DNA from: Anaerolineales bacterium
GTDB taxonomy: Bacteria > Chloroflexota > Anaerolineae > Anaerolineales > Villigracilaceae
Reading direction: 5' to 3'
Length of the DNA: 64,000 nucleotides
NCBI GenBank assembly: GCA_020634895.1
Contig: JACKAV010000003.1
Location: 124,001 to 188,000 of the forward strand
The notes under the pieces are model-generated. The model saw nothing but the letters and a program-made list of their open reading frames with translations, had not been told where the DNA came from and did no database searches. The position numbers were made by a program, and so were the translations under genes. Of the stretch, positions 8,701 through 15,586 are shown piece by piece (position 1 is the first letter of the stretch; every line of letters begins with the position of its first letter).

Positions 8701-10246
8701 TCAGTGTGTAAGTTCCCGGAGTGACAACAGCATTGGTGACCGCGGCATTGCCCTCCACACCGCTGATCGGAGTGGGACCCGCCGCATTCAACGTCCAGGC
8801 AGTATCAAGAGCTGTGCCGCCGTTGTCATTGACCACAGTCTTTTGCAGGGTCAGGGTCGGGGCGATATCGTTATTGGTGATGGTGCAGACGGCTGAATCG
8901 GCAAGTGTCAGGGTAATGGAATTGCCCAAAACGGCGGGTGTGCCGTTTTTGCTGCAACTATAGGTAGAGGCGGAATAACCGGATGGACCACCGCTTTCAC
9001 CCAGCGTGTATGTATCGGCTTTGAAGGTGGCTCCGCTGGTGACGGGGGTATTGCCGCTCAGGTTGGTGGGAGACCCGCCTGTGCCTGTGGCTGTCAGGGT
9101 CCACGCAGAGGCTAAAGCCGTGCCGCCATTGTCATTGATTACGGTCTTTTGTAAGGTCAGACTGGGAGCCACATCGTCATTGGTGATCACACAGGTGACG
9201 TTATCCCCTGCAGCCAGGGTAAGCGTGTCATCATCGGTCTGGCTGCCCGTTGTAAAGCCAGTACAGGACCAAATACCGCTAGTGTTATATCCACCGGGCC
9301 CGCCGCTTTCGCTGAGAGTGTAATCACCCGGGGCTACTACTGCGTTTGTAATAGATGCATCCCCATCTACGCCGCTTCCGGTATTACTCCCGCCATCATC
9401 AAAAGCCAACGTCCAGGCAGAATCAAGAGCGGTGCCACCGTTATCGTTAATAACAGTCTTTTGCAGGGTGAGGGTGGCGGTGGAAGCTGCGGGTCTTAGC
9501 GATACTACTGCTAACGAGCCACGATCATTTCCGCCAGCAAAGGTAATTGTCCGGTTAGGTTCGTTCCCGGTAGTTGTGATTACCTTGGAAGCTGTTGATT
9601 TATAGAAACTAGTATAGTTCTGATCAAAATGTTCAGTATACCCTCCACCTGCGGGTGGGGTGGCAGTGCCGCCATTGTCATTCGTCACATAGAAAATATA
9701 GCCATCAGCGAGGACAGATATTGTTTTTCCAAATGTCATTGCTGCAGCATTGGTAATTACTGTCGTGTTGAAATCCACAATTGGGTTAGCTTGATCGACT
9801 CCATTATAGGTTGCAGCATGAACTGTAATCGCTCTATTTCTGGCGGTGTTGTGAGTCACACTGATGGTTGTATTGGCAGCAAGTGCAAGATCAGCTTCAT
9901 TCAAATAGCCAACCCAAGACGATTGCTGTGGGGTTCCCGCTGTTTGTGTAATCAAGTGAACTGCTGTACCCCCATAAGTTACTGATACATTTGCTGCTGT
10001 CGTTGCATTCGTAAATTCCATGTTTACAGTGATGATAACCAGCCGGTTTGTTCCAGCTGGCACAACATACGCGGCTGTATTCGGAGACGTCGCCGCATTG
10101 TTATTAATAAGGGCCGTACCATTCCATTGCCCTGATACACCTACAGCCGCATATGCCGGCGTAACCGGCAGCGCCGGGATCGCCATCATCACGATCAAAA
10201 GTGCGGAAAAGAACTTTAGAAAAAATGATTGTTTTATGTGTTGCAT
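5726..10246 (-). CDS. Giant secreted repeat protein with LPATG motif and C-terminal sortase domain
   Basis: 1506 residues from ATG 10246, chosen because AAAGGAG precedes it by seven bases; the longer frame from TTG 10273 would bury that site. Order: signal peptide ending PVTPAYA; a ~215-residue beta-rich domain; nine repeats of ~99 residues (about 257-1148), each opening LTLQKTV or LTLAKTV and holding two Cys, resembling SpaA/prealbumin-type surface modules; an Ig-like domain (VLLVPNINSSPNTGDG); a GGGGGG linker; LPATG at 1334-1338; then a ~160-residue sortase domain. The sortase has His1415 (TAHV), Cys1480 (TLITC) and the YYYRR arginine, so all three catalytic residues are present. No C-terminal membrane anchor follows. 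It presumably acts outside the membrane as an adhesin or sheath protein. A substrate and its sortase in one chain is unusual. Confidence 0.85.
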   Translation of the reverse strand: MQHIKQSFFLKFFSALLIVMMAIPALPVTPAYAAVGVSGQWNGTALINNNAATSPNTAAYVVPAGTNRLVIITVNMEFTNATTAANVSVTYGGTAVHLITQTAGTPQQSSWVGYLNEADLALAANTTISVTHNTARNRAITVHAATYNGVDQANPIVDFNTTVITNAAAMTFGKTISVLADGYIFYVTNDNGGTATPPAGGGYTEHFDQNYTSFYKSTASKVITTTGNEPNRTITFAGGNDRGSLAVVSLRPAASTATLTLQKTVINDNGGTALDSAWTLAFDDGGSNTGSGVDGDASITNAVVAPGDYTLSESGGPGGYNTSGIWSCTGFTTGSQTDDDTLTLAAGDNVTCVITNDDVAPSLTLQKTVINDNGGTALASAWTLTATGTGGSPTNLSGNTPVTSGATFKADTYTLGESGGPSGYSASTYSCSKNGTPAVLGNSITLTLADSAVCTITNNDIAPTLTLQKTVVNDNGGTALDTAWTLNAAGPTPISGVEGNAAVTNAVVTPGTYTLTESGGPSGYTQTGLSCSGAADANPADGLTIALGETVTCTFTNNDVAPTLTLAKTVVNDNGGSAVDTAWTLNANGPTSISGVEGAGAVTNATVNAGSYTLTETGGPSDYSQTGIACTGSDANGADGLTLLPGENVTCTFTNDDIGATLTLQKTVTNNNGGTAADTAWTLNANGPTPISGVEGAGAVTSATVTPGTYTLTESGGPSGYTQTGLSCVGAADANPADGLTLVAGETVTCTFTNDDIAPTLTLAKTVINDSGGSAVDTAWTLNATGPSTISGTEGAGTVTNATVNAGSYTLTETGGPSGYSQTGIACTGSDANGADGLTLLPGENVTCTFTNDDTAASLTLQKTVVNDNGGTVANTAWTLNATGPTNISGVSGNAAVTNAPVNAGTFTLTESGGPSGYTQTGLACTGAADINPADGLTIALGETVTCTFTNDDVAPTLTLAKDVTNDNGGTAVDTDWTLNAVGPSTINGTEGAGAITNATVDAGSYTLTETGGPSGYTQTAITCDGSDSDGSDGLTLNPGENVTCTFANDDASATLTLVKDVTNDNIGTALDTDWTLNANGPTNISGVEGDAAITSAPVSAGNYTLTESGPAGYTNTAITCNGTDTDGSDGLTLALGEDVICAFANDDDVPVLLVPNINSSPNTGDGSVSENEIVPSTLGITQLTVQFNWDVYDDPADLVNFIDDVTNPANYLLVRSSTGTFNTLSCASGLVAPDINTPVTSVNYSNGGGSGPFVATLTLSTPLTVTGYYRLYVCGTTSIVLAADPTIELAGDGINSGTDFARNFQVVTPTTTGGGGGGNAGKASTSSLAVTALPATGFAPNRVTALPEQPEDLAYSSLGDLWIEVPALGIKTSIVGVPQNSEGEWDVTWLANNVGWLNGTAFPTWEGNSVLTAHVTNADGLDGPFVNLKKLSYGDQIIIHLYGEKYVFEVRNSRLSRSFATTFAFADLEDASYLTLITCQGYNPLNDTYYYRRVVRAVLVSIDSE
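6802..9476 (-). repeat. Nine ~297-bp tandem coding repeats in the surface protein
   Basis: Nine in-frame units encode ~97-100 residues each. Units 3, 5 and 7 share ESGGPSGYTQTGL and AAD-NPADGLT. Units 4, 6 and 8 share ETGGPS-YSQTG or YTQT and the LTL-PGENVTCTF ending. The alternation shows that a two-unit block (~590 bp) was the duplicated unit. Units 1, 2 and 9 are the most diverged, as expected for array edges. Confidence 0.9.
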
Positions 10247-10291
10247 CTTCCATCTCCTTTGTGTTTCGAACAAATCTTTCCTGATAGGGGA

Positions 10292-10543
10292 TCATTCAGG
10301 CAGTAAAGACCCCGTCCCTACTTTCAATACAACTGCGGCTTTGCGCAGGTTACTCAACTGGACATTGTTATCGTTAAAATCGTTGAACTGTTCATATTCA
10401 CCACGCCATATCTTTAACGCGGTTGGCTCGCTGCACCCCAATTTACGCATTTCTCCAACAAATTCATCGCAGGACATGTTTATGCGCGCAGCAAATTCCT
10501 GTACACGACTTCTAATATGGAGAGGGGAGTTATTTGGTAACAT
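10292..10543 (-). CDS. Small XRE/Cro-like helix-turn-helix protein
   Basis: 83 residues. The ending NLRKAAVVLKVGTGSLLPE matches the last two helices of Cro/C1-type domains (usual form L-x-KIAKALGV-x-x-x-LL). The preceding MSCDEFVGEMRKLGCSEPTALKIWRGE fits a divergent helix-turn-helix. It ends 45 bp before the surface-protein ATG on the same strand, so the two are probably co-transcribed and it may regulate that gene. Two tandem 12-bp repeats lie just upstream of its start. The domain call is by eye and is moderate; DNA binding is inferred. Confidence 0.6.
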   Translation of the reverse strand: MLPNNSPLHIRSRVQEFAARINMSCDEFVGEMRKLGCSEPTALKIWRGEYEQFNDFNDNNVQLSNLRKAAVVLKVGTGSLLPE

Positions 10544-10571
10544 CTGATTCCTGTATTTGATTTGGAATTAA

Positions 10572-10595
10572 AAAAATAGATTTAAAAATAGATTT
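10572..10595. repeat. Perfect tandem 12-bp repeat upstream of the XRE-like gene
   Basis: AAAAATAGATTT occurs twice back to back, about 30 bp before the XRE-like start codon. It could be a paired operator, or simply a slippage product in AT-rich DNA. Confidence 0.7.
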
Positions 10596-11018
10596 TTTAC
10601 AAAATCAGAAAAAAAGAAGCGCTTTCCTTGGTGACGCCTCAGATTTCTTTGATAATGAAATAAATGAATTGAATAATGTCAGTACACACATACCCGACAC
10701 AAGAGGTCGGAAGTATTAGCACGAACAAGTTAATTCTTTAAATTGTTGGGAAAAAGTGTGGAAAGTATGGGAAAATTTCGAAGCGCTATATAATGGTTAG
10801 CCAAAAACTCCACATAATGAGAGGACTTTCATTCCGCCGTACATCTCGATACTTTTGGCTGTCACAGAGTTATAAAGTTTTTTTCTATGATTTGCTTCGA
10901 TAGGGTTGTTTTGCCCTATTGGAGCGTTTTCTCCTGCCTTACAGAATTGTTAGGCTTATGAGAGTATTTTAATCTTCATTTTGCTATTGTCAATGCCATT
11001 ATGAGAGCCTACTCGAGA

Positions 11019-11024
11019 TAAAAT
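11019..11024 (+). promoter_or_regulatory. -10 box of the pncC-like gene (leaderless promoter)
   Basis: TAAAAT followed by six bases (atccca) and then ATG 11031, with no Shine-Dalgarno sequence. Confidence 0.5.
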
Positions 11025-11030
11025 ATCCCA

Positions 11031-11525
11031 ATGAATTCATCCCATCAACCACTTGAAATTCGTATAGGCATAATCCTAAACGAAAAAAAGTTGACTCTTG
11101 CCGCCGCCGAATCTTGCACCGGCGGTTTGGTAGCAGACCGTATTACCAACGTTCCCGGTTCATCTGCCTATTTTTTAGGCGGAGTTGTTGCGTATGCCTA
11201 TGAAGCCAAGGCAGCACTGCTTGGCGTTTCATGGAACACCCTGAACGGCAAAGGCGCTGTTTCAATGGAGACAGTTACCGAAATGGCGCAAGGCGCGCGG
11301 AAAGCGTTGGCGGCGGATATCGCCGTCAGCGTTAGCGGCATTGCCGGTCCCGGCGGTGGAACGGACGAAAAACCCGTGGGCACCACCTGGTTTGCTCTCG
11401 CAGCCCCCGATGGCGTATGGACGCGCCATTTCGTCTGGGACGGCGACCGCGTCCGCAACAAACAGTTATCGAGCGAAGCCGCCCTGCAATTCATCCTCGA
11501 TTATCTCGAAGGCAAACTTGCATGA
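11031..11525 (+). CDS. pncC: CinA C-terminal-domain family protein (nicotinamide-nucleotide amidohydrolase)
   Basis: 164 residues, the usual length of stand-alone CinA C-domain proteins. The family signature AAAESCTGGLVADRIT holds the nucleophilic Ser, and SVSGIAGPGGGTDEKPVGTTWFA is intact. Family members hydrolyse nicotinamide mononucleotide to nicotinate mononucleotide and ammonia, recycling pyridine nucleotides. The stop overlaps the ATG of the next gene (ATGA), so the two are translationally coupled. A second, full-length CinA at 40574-41749 has lost this signature, so this copy may provide the activity. Confidence 0.92.
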   Translation: MNSSHQPLEIRIGIILNEKKLTLAAAESCTGGLVADRITNVPGSSAYFLGGVVAYAYEAKAALLGVSWNTLNGKGAVSMETVTEMAQGARKALAADIAVSVSGIAGPGGGTDEKPVGTTWFALAAPDGVWTRHFVWDGDRVRNKQLSSEAALQFILDYLEGKLA

Positions 11526-12196
11526 AGATCGTAGTAATGGTATCTGCCATTGCCGAATGGAAAGCCGTCAAAAAGATCTTCCCGCAGCTTGAGATCATTG
11601 TCTCGCCGTATGGCGATATGGCATTTCTCAACCACGCAGGCTGGGACCTCACGCTCTATCACAGCGGTTGGGGAAAGATCGCTTCGGCAGGTGCGATCCA
11701 ATACATCATCGACCATGACCGCCCGGATATCATCATCAACCTCGGCACCTGCGGCGGATTTGAAGGTCTAACGAATCTGGGTGACATCGTCCTCGTCGAG
11801 CGGACTTTCATCTATGACATTGTCGAACTGATGGGTGACCTCAACATCGTGGAATACTACGCCTCCTCCCTCGACTTGAGCTGGATCGCTGAACCCACAC
11901 CTCACCCCGTCCGACGGGGAATCCTCGCCTCCGCCGACAGCGACCTGCCGCCGCAGAAAGTCTCCTACCTCAAATCGCAGGGAGCCATTGCCGGTGACTG
12001 GGAGTCGGGCGCGCTGGCTTGGGTGGCAAATAAGAACGCCGCGCGTTTATTGATCCTGCGCGGCGTGAGTGACCTGGTCAACGAAGAGGCGGGCGAAGCG
12101 TATGATAATCTTCCCCTGTTCGAAGAACGGACATTGATGATCATGCGAAAACTCTTCGAACAATTGCCAGACTGGTTAAGTTGTGTGAAGTTTTAA
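11522..12196 (+). CDS. MTA/SAH-nucleosidase-like (PNP/UDP phosphorylase family) protein
   Basis: 224 residues from ATG 11522, which overlaps the pncC stop by four bases. The fold signature is clear: IINLGTCGGFEGLTNLGDIVLV near residue 70, and GDWESGALAWVANKN, the equivalent of the family's MEx(E/S) nucleoside-binding loop, followed by ILRGVSDL. These enzymes cleave the N-glycosidic bond of 5'-methylthioadenosine, S-adenosylhomocysteine or purine nucleosides. Pairing with a nucleotide amidohydrolase suggests nucleoside or pyridine salvage. A perfect palindrome CCCCGTC-C-GACGGGG is embedded in frame at 11905-11919. Confidence 0.8.
   Translation: MKIVVMVSAIAEWKAVKKIFPQLEIIVSPYGDMAFLNHAGWDLTLYHSGWGKIASAGAIQYIIDHDRPDIIINLGTCGGFEGLTNLGDIVLVERTFIYDIVELMGDLNIVEYYASSLDLSWIAEPTPHPVRRGILASADSDLPPQKVSYLKSQGAIAGDWESGALAWVANKNAARLLILRGVSDLVNEEAGEAYDNLPLFEERTLMIMRKLFEQLPDWLSCVKF
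11905..11919. repeat. Short perfect palindrome inside a coding region
   Basis: CCCCGTC, one central base, GACGGGG. It encodes part of HPVRRG within the nucleosidase-like gene. It may be a remnant of a C-rich palindromic family also seen in cinA. Confidence 0.5.
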
Positions 12197-12198
12197 AT

Positions 12199-12237
12199 AA
12201 AAAGACCTGACAGTTCCAAACCTGCCAGGTCTTTTTT
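12199..12237. terminator. Bidirectional terminator between nucleosidase and serpin genes
   Basis: Stem AAAGACCTG-CAG / CTG-CAGGTCTTT with poly-A and poly-T flanks, placed between two convergent genes. Confidence 0.88.
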
Positions 12238-12240
12238 GAT

Positions 12241-13518
12241 CTACTGCGGATTCAAAACCCTGCCGATAAAGAGGATTTGTCCACTTTCCGTATCGCGGAT
12301 AAAGAATAGGAAGGGTTTATCCACGATGAAGAAATTCTCGTGGATCATGGCAGACGTCGCTTCCATGATGACCGCGGTTGCGGCGGCGGCTTCCGTCCCT
12401 TTTTCATCGACAGCCACAAACGCCTTGTGAATGACATCGCCGATAAATAGGTCATTGTTTCCGGTCATGCCTGAAAAATCGGCGCGATTTGGGTCGAAGG
12501 CAGCGTCCATGCCCATATCTTCCAATGCGCTTGAAAGCGAGAACGAGCTTTCGAATGTGAATTTCGGCAGTTGCACGACCAAATCCGAATCGGACATCTC
12601 CGCCAGCATTTGCTGGAAGGTGTCATTGGTCAGTTGCGACTCGATCTCATCGAAGCGACCTTCATCCGGCAGGAGCACGTCCATTACGGCAGTGCCGCCC
12701 GCGTAGGGGAGTTCCGCGATGGCGTATCCGTCTCCGGCGGCGTAGGGGATGAACATGCTGTCTCCCATCATTGGCGTGGAAACAGTGGACCCATCCAGCA
12801 AAGTGAAATCTCCATCGTAGGTATTGTTCGCGTCGAACGGATACTGCCAGTCGCCCTTGAAATAAATGGCATTGACCAGCACCATTTTCGTGTCGGGATT
12901 GATCGAGCCTTCTGGCAGCAGGTCGTTAATCTTGTCCTTCGTCTTGTCACTGACCCATTGATTGATCTCTCTGCGTGCCGGGTCAGGCTGGTTGAGGAAA
13001 TCCATCAGGTTGATTCCTGCGCCGTAGTTGACTGCGAGCGTGTCCAGAAAATCGGGCAGGAAGGCGAAGGTCTGTTCCGCCCAAACGGAGTTGACGATGC
13101 TCAACTGCATCGGTTCCTGATCTTTGTCCACTATGGTCGGAGTTTTTTCCAATGCGAGGTCAAGCGCATTGAAGGTGGGATGAGTCTGTTCTTGTGAGCT
13201 GAAGTGAAGCACATCCGCCATTTGCGATTCGGTTTCGCCGCGGGCGCCAGCGTACGTCATGGCTAGAGCGAGGGAGATGCTGAACGGTGAAAGGATCAAA
13301 TTTCCGTCTTGGGAATGAAGCGTCTGATACAAGTCGAGGGCGAAGGCGTTGTTGCCATCCACCAAAGCTTGAGAGTCCGCTTCGCTCACTTGTGGATTTT
13401 TCTCGCGTGCGCGGTTTGACTCTGCCACGCCTCCCGCATTTCCTGCACTGCCTCCGCAAGCCGAAAGCAGGATGGAAGCAAGCATTAAAAGAATTATTGA
13501 TCTTTGAAAGGTTTTCAT
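12241..13518 (-). CDS. Serpin lipoprotein (serine protease inhibitor)
   Basis: 425 residues from ATG 13518, which has an AGAGGAG site. A longer upstream frame has no signal. The lipobox LLSAC places the lipid-bearing Cys at residue 21, so the protein is exported and membrane-tethered. The body is a complete serpin: NSVWAEQTF, the VLVNAIYFKGDWQ strand, VQLPKFTFESS, and the hinge EKGTEAAAATA that marks inhibitory rather than decoy serpins. Counting 17 residues from the hinge Glu puts Thr-Ser at P1-P1' in the loop VIMEATSAM, which suggests elastase- or subtilisin-like targets. It ends with FIGRVLNP. Serpins are uncommon in bacteria. The target could be a secreted protease of its own or of neighbours. 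Confidence 0.93.
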   Translation of the reverse strand: MKTFQRSIILLMLASILLSACGGSAGNAGGVAESNRAREKNPQVSEADSQALVDGNNAFALDLYQTLHSQDGNLILSPFSISLALAMTYAGARGETESQMADVLHFSSQEQTHPTFNALDLALEKTPTIVDKDQEPMQLSIVNSVWAEQTFAFLPDFLDTLAVNYGAGINLMDFLNQPDPARREINQWVSDKTKDKINDLLPEGSINPDTKMVLVNAIYFKGDWQYPFDANNTYDGDFTLLDGSTVSTPMMGDSMFIPYAAGDGYAIAELPYAGGTAVMDVLLPDEGRFDEIESQLTNDTFQQMLAEMSDSDLVVQLPKFTFESSFSLSSALEDMGMDAAFDPNRADFSGMTGNNDLFIGDVIHKAFVAVDEKGTEAAAATAVIMEATSAMIHENFFIVDKPFLFFIRDTESGQILFIGRVLNPQ

Positions 13519-13650
13519 GGTTTCTCCTCTTAAATGGACGTTGACCATAACGATTTTGTTTCCATTGTATCGAGTTGTGGGTTGGCTTTCATTATTTTGT
13601 TTGTCCCCCGTTCTTCCCAAGAAAGTGTTTCCTGGTTCGTTTTGTGCATG

Positions 13651-13683
13651 GATTACACGGATTCTTGAAAAATCCGTGTAATC
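13651..13683. repeat. Perfect inverted repeat, CACGGAT family
   Basis: GATTACACGGATT and AATCCGTGTAATC form 13-bp perfect arms around a seven-base loop. It lies downstream of the small lipoprotein gene and upstream of the serpin and may serve as a terminator-like hairpin. It belongs to the same sequence family as the repeats at 35.0 and 36.3 kb. Confidence 0.8.
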
Positions 13684-13714
13684 TGTGTGCTTAAGAAATA
13701 GGCGTTGCGGATAT

Positions 13715-14197
13715 TTACTTTTGCGTGACCCAGGTCATTGTGACCTGCTCCGGCGTGACGGATACCGATTGCAGGGTTGCGTTGCGTGAGGTTCTGCCGC
13801 TGATGATCGCAAGACGGTTGGCAATGGTTTGATTCCAATTGTCCACGCGGTTTGATTCGATGGCGATCCCGTCGATCTCGGCGTTTGAGATGGTGGCGGT
13901 CAGGTCTCCGTTGCTGACTCCAAGGTCGAGGCGGAAACTCATCGAATCGGTCTTGCTCGCATCGTTCAGGCGTTGACGTGTGCCGGTCACGGAGACGTAT
14001 CCCGATTGAAGCGAGACGTTAAGTTCCTTAATGAGCGGGTCGGCAATGGAGGAGGAGATCACTTCCTGTAATTGGGCTTGTGAGATCGCAGTCTCCACGG
14101 TGAGAGTCCCGTCGTCGTTGCGGGAGACATTTGCTTTGCAGGCGCTCAGGAGAACCAGCAGCGCGACGGCGAGTAGTGATAGCTTTATGGATTTCAT
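13715..14197 (-). CDS. Small lipoprotein of unknown function
   Basis: 160 residues from ATG 14197 (GAGG nine bases upstream). The signal peptide LSLLAVALLVLLSAC ends in a lipobox with Cys20. The mature part shows alternating strands and one amphipathic helix: LTVETAISQAQLQEVISSSI, then LIKELNVSLQSGYVSVTGT and ATISNAEIDGIAI. The pattern of an LNV-L--GYV-V-G strand followed by a helix resembles DUF2993/LmeA-like lipid-interacting proteins, but the match is only suggestive. No neighbour clarifies its role. Confidence 0.7.
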   Translation of the reverse strand: MKSIKLSLLAVALLVLLSACKANVSRNDDGTLTVETAISQAQLQEVISSSIADPLIKELNVSLQSGYVSVTGTRQRLNDASKTDSMSFRLDLGVSNGDLTATISNAEIDGIAIESNRVDNWNQTIANRLAIISGRTSRNATLQSVSVTPEQVTMTWVTQK

Positions 14198-14305
14198 TTC
14201 GAATTTCCTCAAGATGGGTTGGATTGAATTGCGTTAAATAGTTATCCCACACCTTTGTTTAAGAACGAATAAAGGCGTGTAATCTAATTGTAAATTTTCG
14301 GGAAT

Positions 14306-15502
14306 CTATTTTGCGGCTTCCAAAGCCTTCTTGATCTGATCGGTGTGGGTGTTCAAGTGGAAGTTGGGCTGAAGCAGTCCCATCCCAAAGCGATAGTAAC
14401 TGCCTTTGTTGGCTACGAATTCTTCGGGGAGCATTTCGGTATAAAAAAGAATTTCGTTCACACTGCGGCGCAGCGTATCGACCATCAGTTTGATGGACGG
14501 ATTGGCTTTCACCGTCGCTGCCACCGAAGCGGTGATATTGCTGCCAAAGCCGTCGGATGTTGATTCATAACCGTCGACCAATGACGAGAGGTAATTGATG
14601 TTGAAGCGTTCGTTTTGAATGAGATGCGCCACAACTTCCAGCGCGCTCCATTCGACAGGGTCTGGTCGTTTCATGGCTTGCTCGTCGCTGAACCCTTCGA
14701 AACATTTTTCGATCCCATCGAGAGCGGGTTCATACAAGGCGCGGGCGCGCTTGGATAGTTCCGCGGGGTCGAACGGCACATCCGGCATGGGGCGTTTGCT
14801 CAACTCCATTGCGATGGTCTTTTTCTCCGCGCCGCGATAATACACGACTTCAACCACGTCGCCGCCTTTCTTCCCGGCAATGGCAGTTTGCAGACTGGTG
14901 AAATCATTGGTGATGGCGTTGCCTGCCATGTGGACCAGCACGTCATCACGTTCCAGCCCTGCGCGTTTGGCTCCCATGCCATCCACCACATCGTCGAGCC
15001 GCATCCCTTCGCGGACGGGAACGCCGAGCGCCTTTGCCTGGTCTGCGGAAAAATCACCGGGCACGATTCCAAGCATCGGTCTTTCGGCGATGCGCAGATC
15101 GATGCCGGTCTCCAAAACCGATTTCAAATTCCGCAGGCTGTCCTCCCAGTTTTGACGGAAATCCTCCGCCGTTTTCTTCCACGAATCATCATCCGGCACA
15201 GTGTGATCCATGCGGACATTCACGCCGCCATCTTTTTCTGTAAAAGTGACCGTCACTTCGGTGGGGGCGGGGTCGATGCTTGAAAACCAGCGAAACTTGA
15301 CGAGCTTATCTTCCTCCAACTCAAGATAATGTCCGCTGGAATAAAAATCGCCAGCCCACCAAAGGTACATGCGCCCGCGCGGGTGTGGCGCGACTGTGGC
15401 GACGTCACATAACCATTCGCGCAGCGAGGTCGCGTTCGTGAAGGCGCGATATGCAAATTTCAAAGGGGCATTTACTTGGGTTTCAGCAGTTACAGTGGTC
15501 AT
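14306..15502 (-). CDS. SRPBCC (AHSA1) - PDZ - DinB three-domain fusion protein
   Basis: 398 residues from ATG 15502, with AGAGGAG upstream; the longer frame has none. Residues ~1-130 are an AHSA1-type SRPBCC lipid/hydrophobic-ligand fold (VNAPLKFAYRAFTNATSLREWL, YLELEEDKLVKFRWF). Residues ~145-230 are a PDZ domain (MLGIVPG, GMRLDDVVDGMGAKRAGLERDDVLVHM). Residues ~245-390 are a DinB-like four-helix domain (DPVEWSALEVVAHLIQNERFNINYL, and an HLNTHTDQIKKAL end). The DinB metal-binding His triad may be incomplete. I know no characterised protein with this trio. The PDZ part is separated from any protease and may act as a peptide-binding adaptor. Confidence 0.8.
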   Translation of the reverse strand: MTTVTAETQVNAPLKFAYRAFTNATSLREWLCDVATVAPHPRGRMYLWWAGDFYSSGHYLELEEDKLVKFRWFSSIDPAPTEVTVTFTEKDGGVNVRMDHTVPDDDSWKKTAEDFRQNWEDSLRNLKSVLETGIDLRIAERPMLGIVPGDFSADQAKALGVPVREGMRLDDVVDGMGAKRAGLERDDVLVHMAGNAITNDFTSLQTAIAGKKGGDVVEVVYYRGAEKKTIAMELSKRPMPDVPFDPAELSKRARALYEPALDGIEKCFEGFSDEQAMKRPDPVEWSALEVVAHLIQNERFNINYLSSLVDGYESTSDGFGSNITASVAATVKANPSIKLMVDTLRRSVNEILFYTEMLPEEFVANKGSYYRFGMGLLQPNFHLNTHTDQIKKALEAAK

Positions 15503-15548
15503 CGGTCTCTCCTCTTTATCTTTATATAACGTTGTGGCAGGAATTTCA

Positions 15549-15582
15549 ATAAAAAAACGCCGCACCTGCGCGCGACGTTTCA
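15549..15582 (-). terminator. Intrinsic terminator of kinase 2
   Basis: On the minus strand AAACGTCGC pairs with GCGGCGTTT (one G-U pair) around a short loop, followed by seven Ts. It starts just after the kinase stop codon. Confidence 0.75.
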
Positions 15583-15586
15583 AACA

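Larger units (their letters stand above)
10544..11030. other. Long AT-rich intergenic region between divergent genes
   Basis: 487 bp without a credible ORF. It holds a tandem 12-bp repeat at 10572-10595, a TATAAT at 10789-10794, an inverted pair AGCCAAAA (10799-10806) / TTTTGGCT (10853-10860) followed by a T-rich run near 10880, and a hairpin ATAGGG / CCCTAT near 10902-10921. These fit divergent promoters and perhaps a short structured transcript, but no known RNA family is recognised. Confidence 0.5.

Noticed and set aside
5666..9323. Many plus-strand open frames opposite the repeat protein, including a 310-codon one
   Set aside because: They mirror the repetitive codon use of the minus-strand gene, recur with the repeat period and lack ribosome-binding sites.
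6802..9476. Regular ~297-bp periodicity considered as a CRISPR-like or satellite array
   Set aside because: The period is divisible by three, the frame is open throughout, and the units translate into a coherent protein module.
11031..11525. Possibility that this is a truncated cinA pseudogene
   Set aside because: The length and all C-domain motifs match stand-alone PncC proteins, and it has its own promoter.
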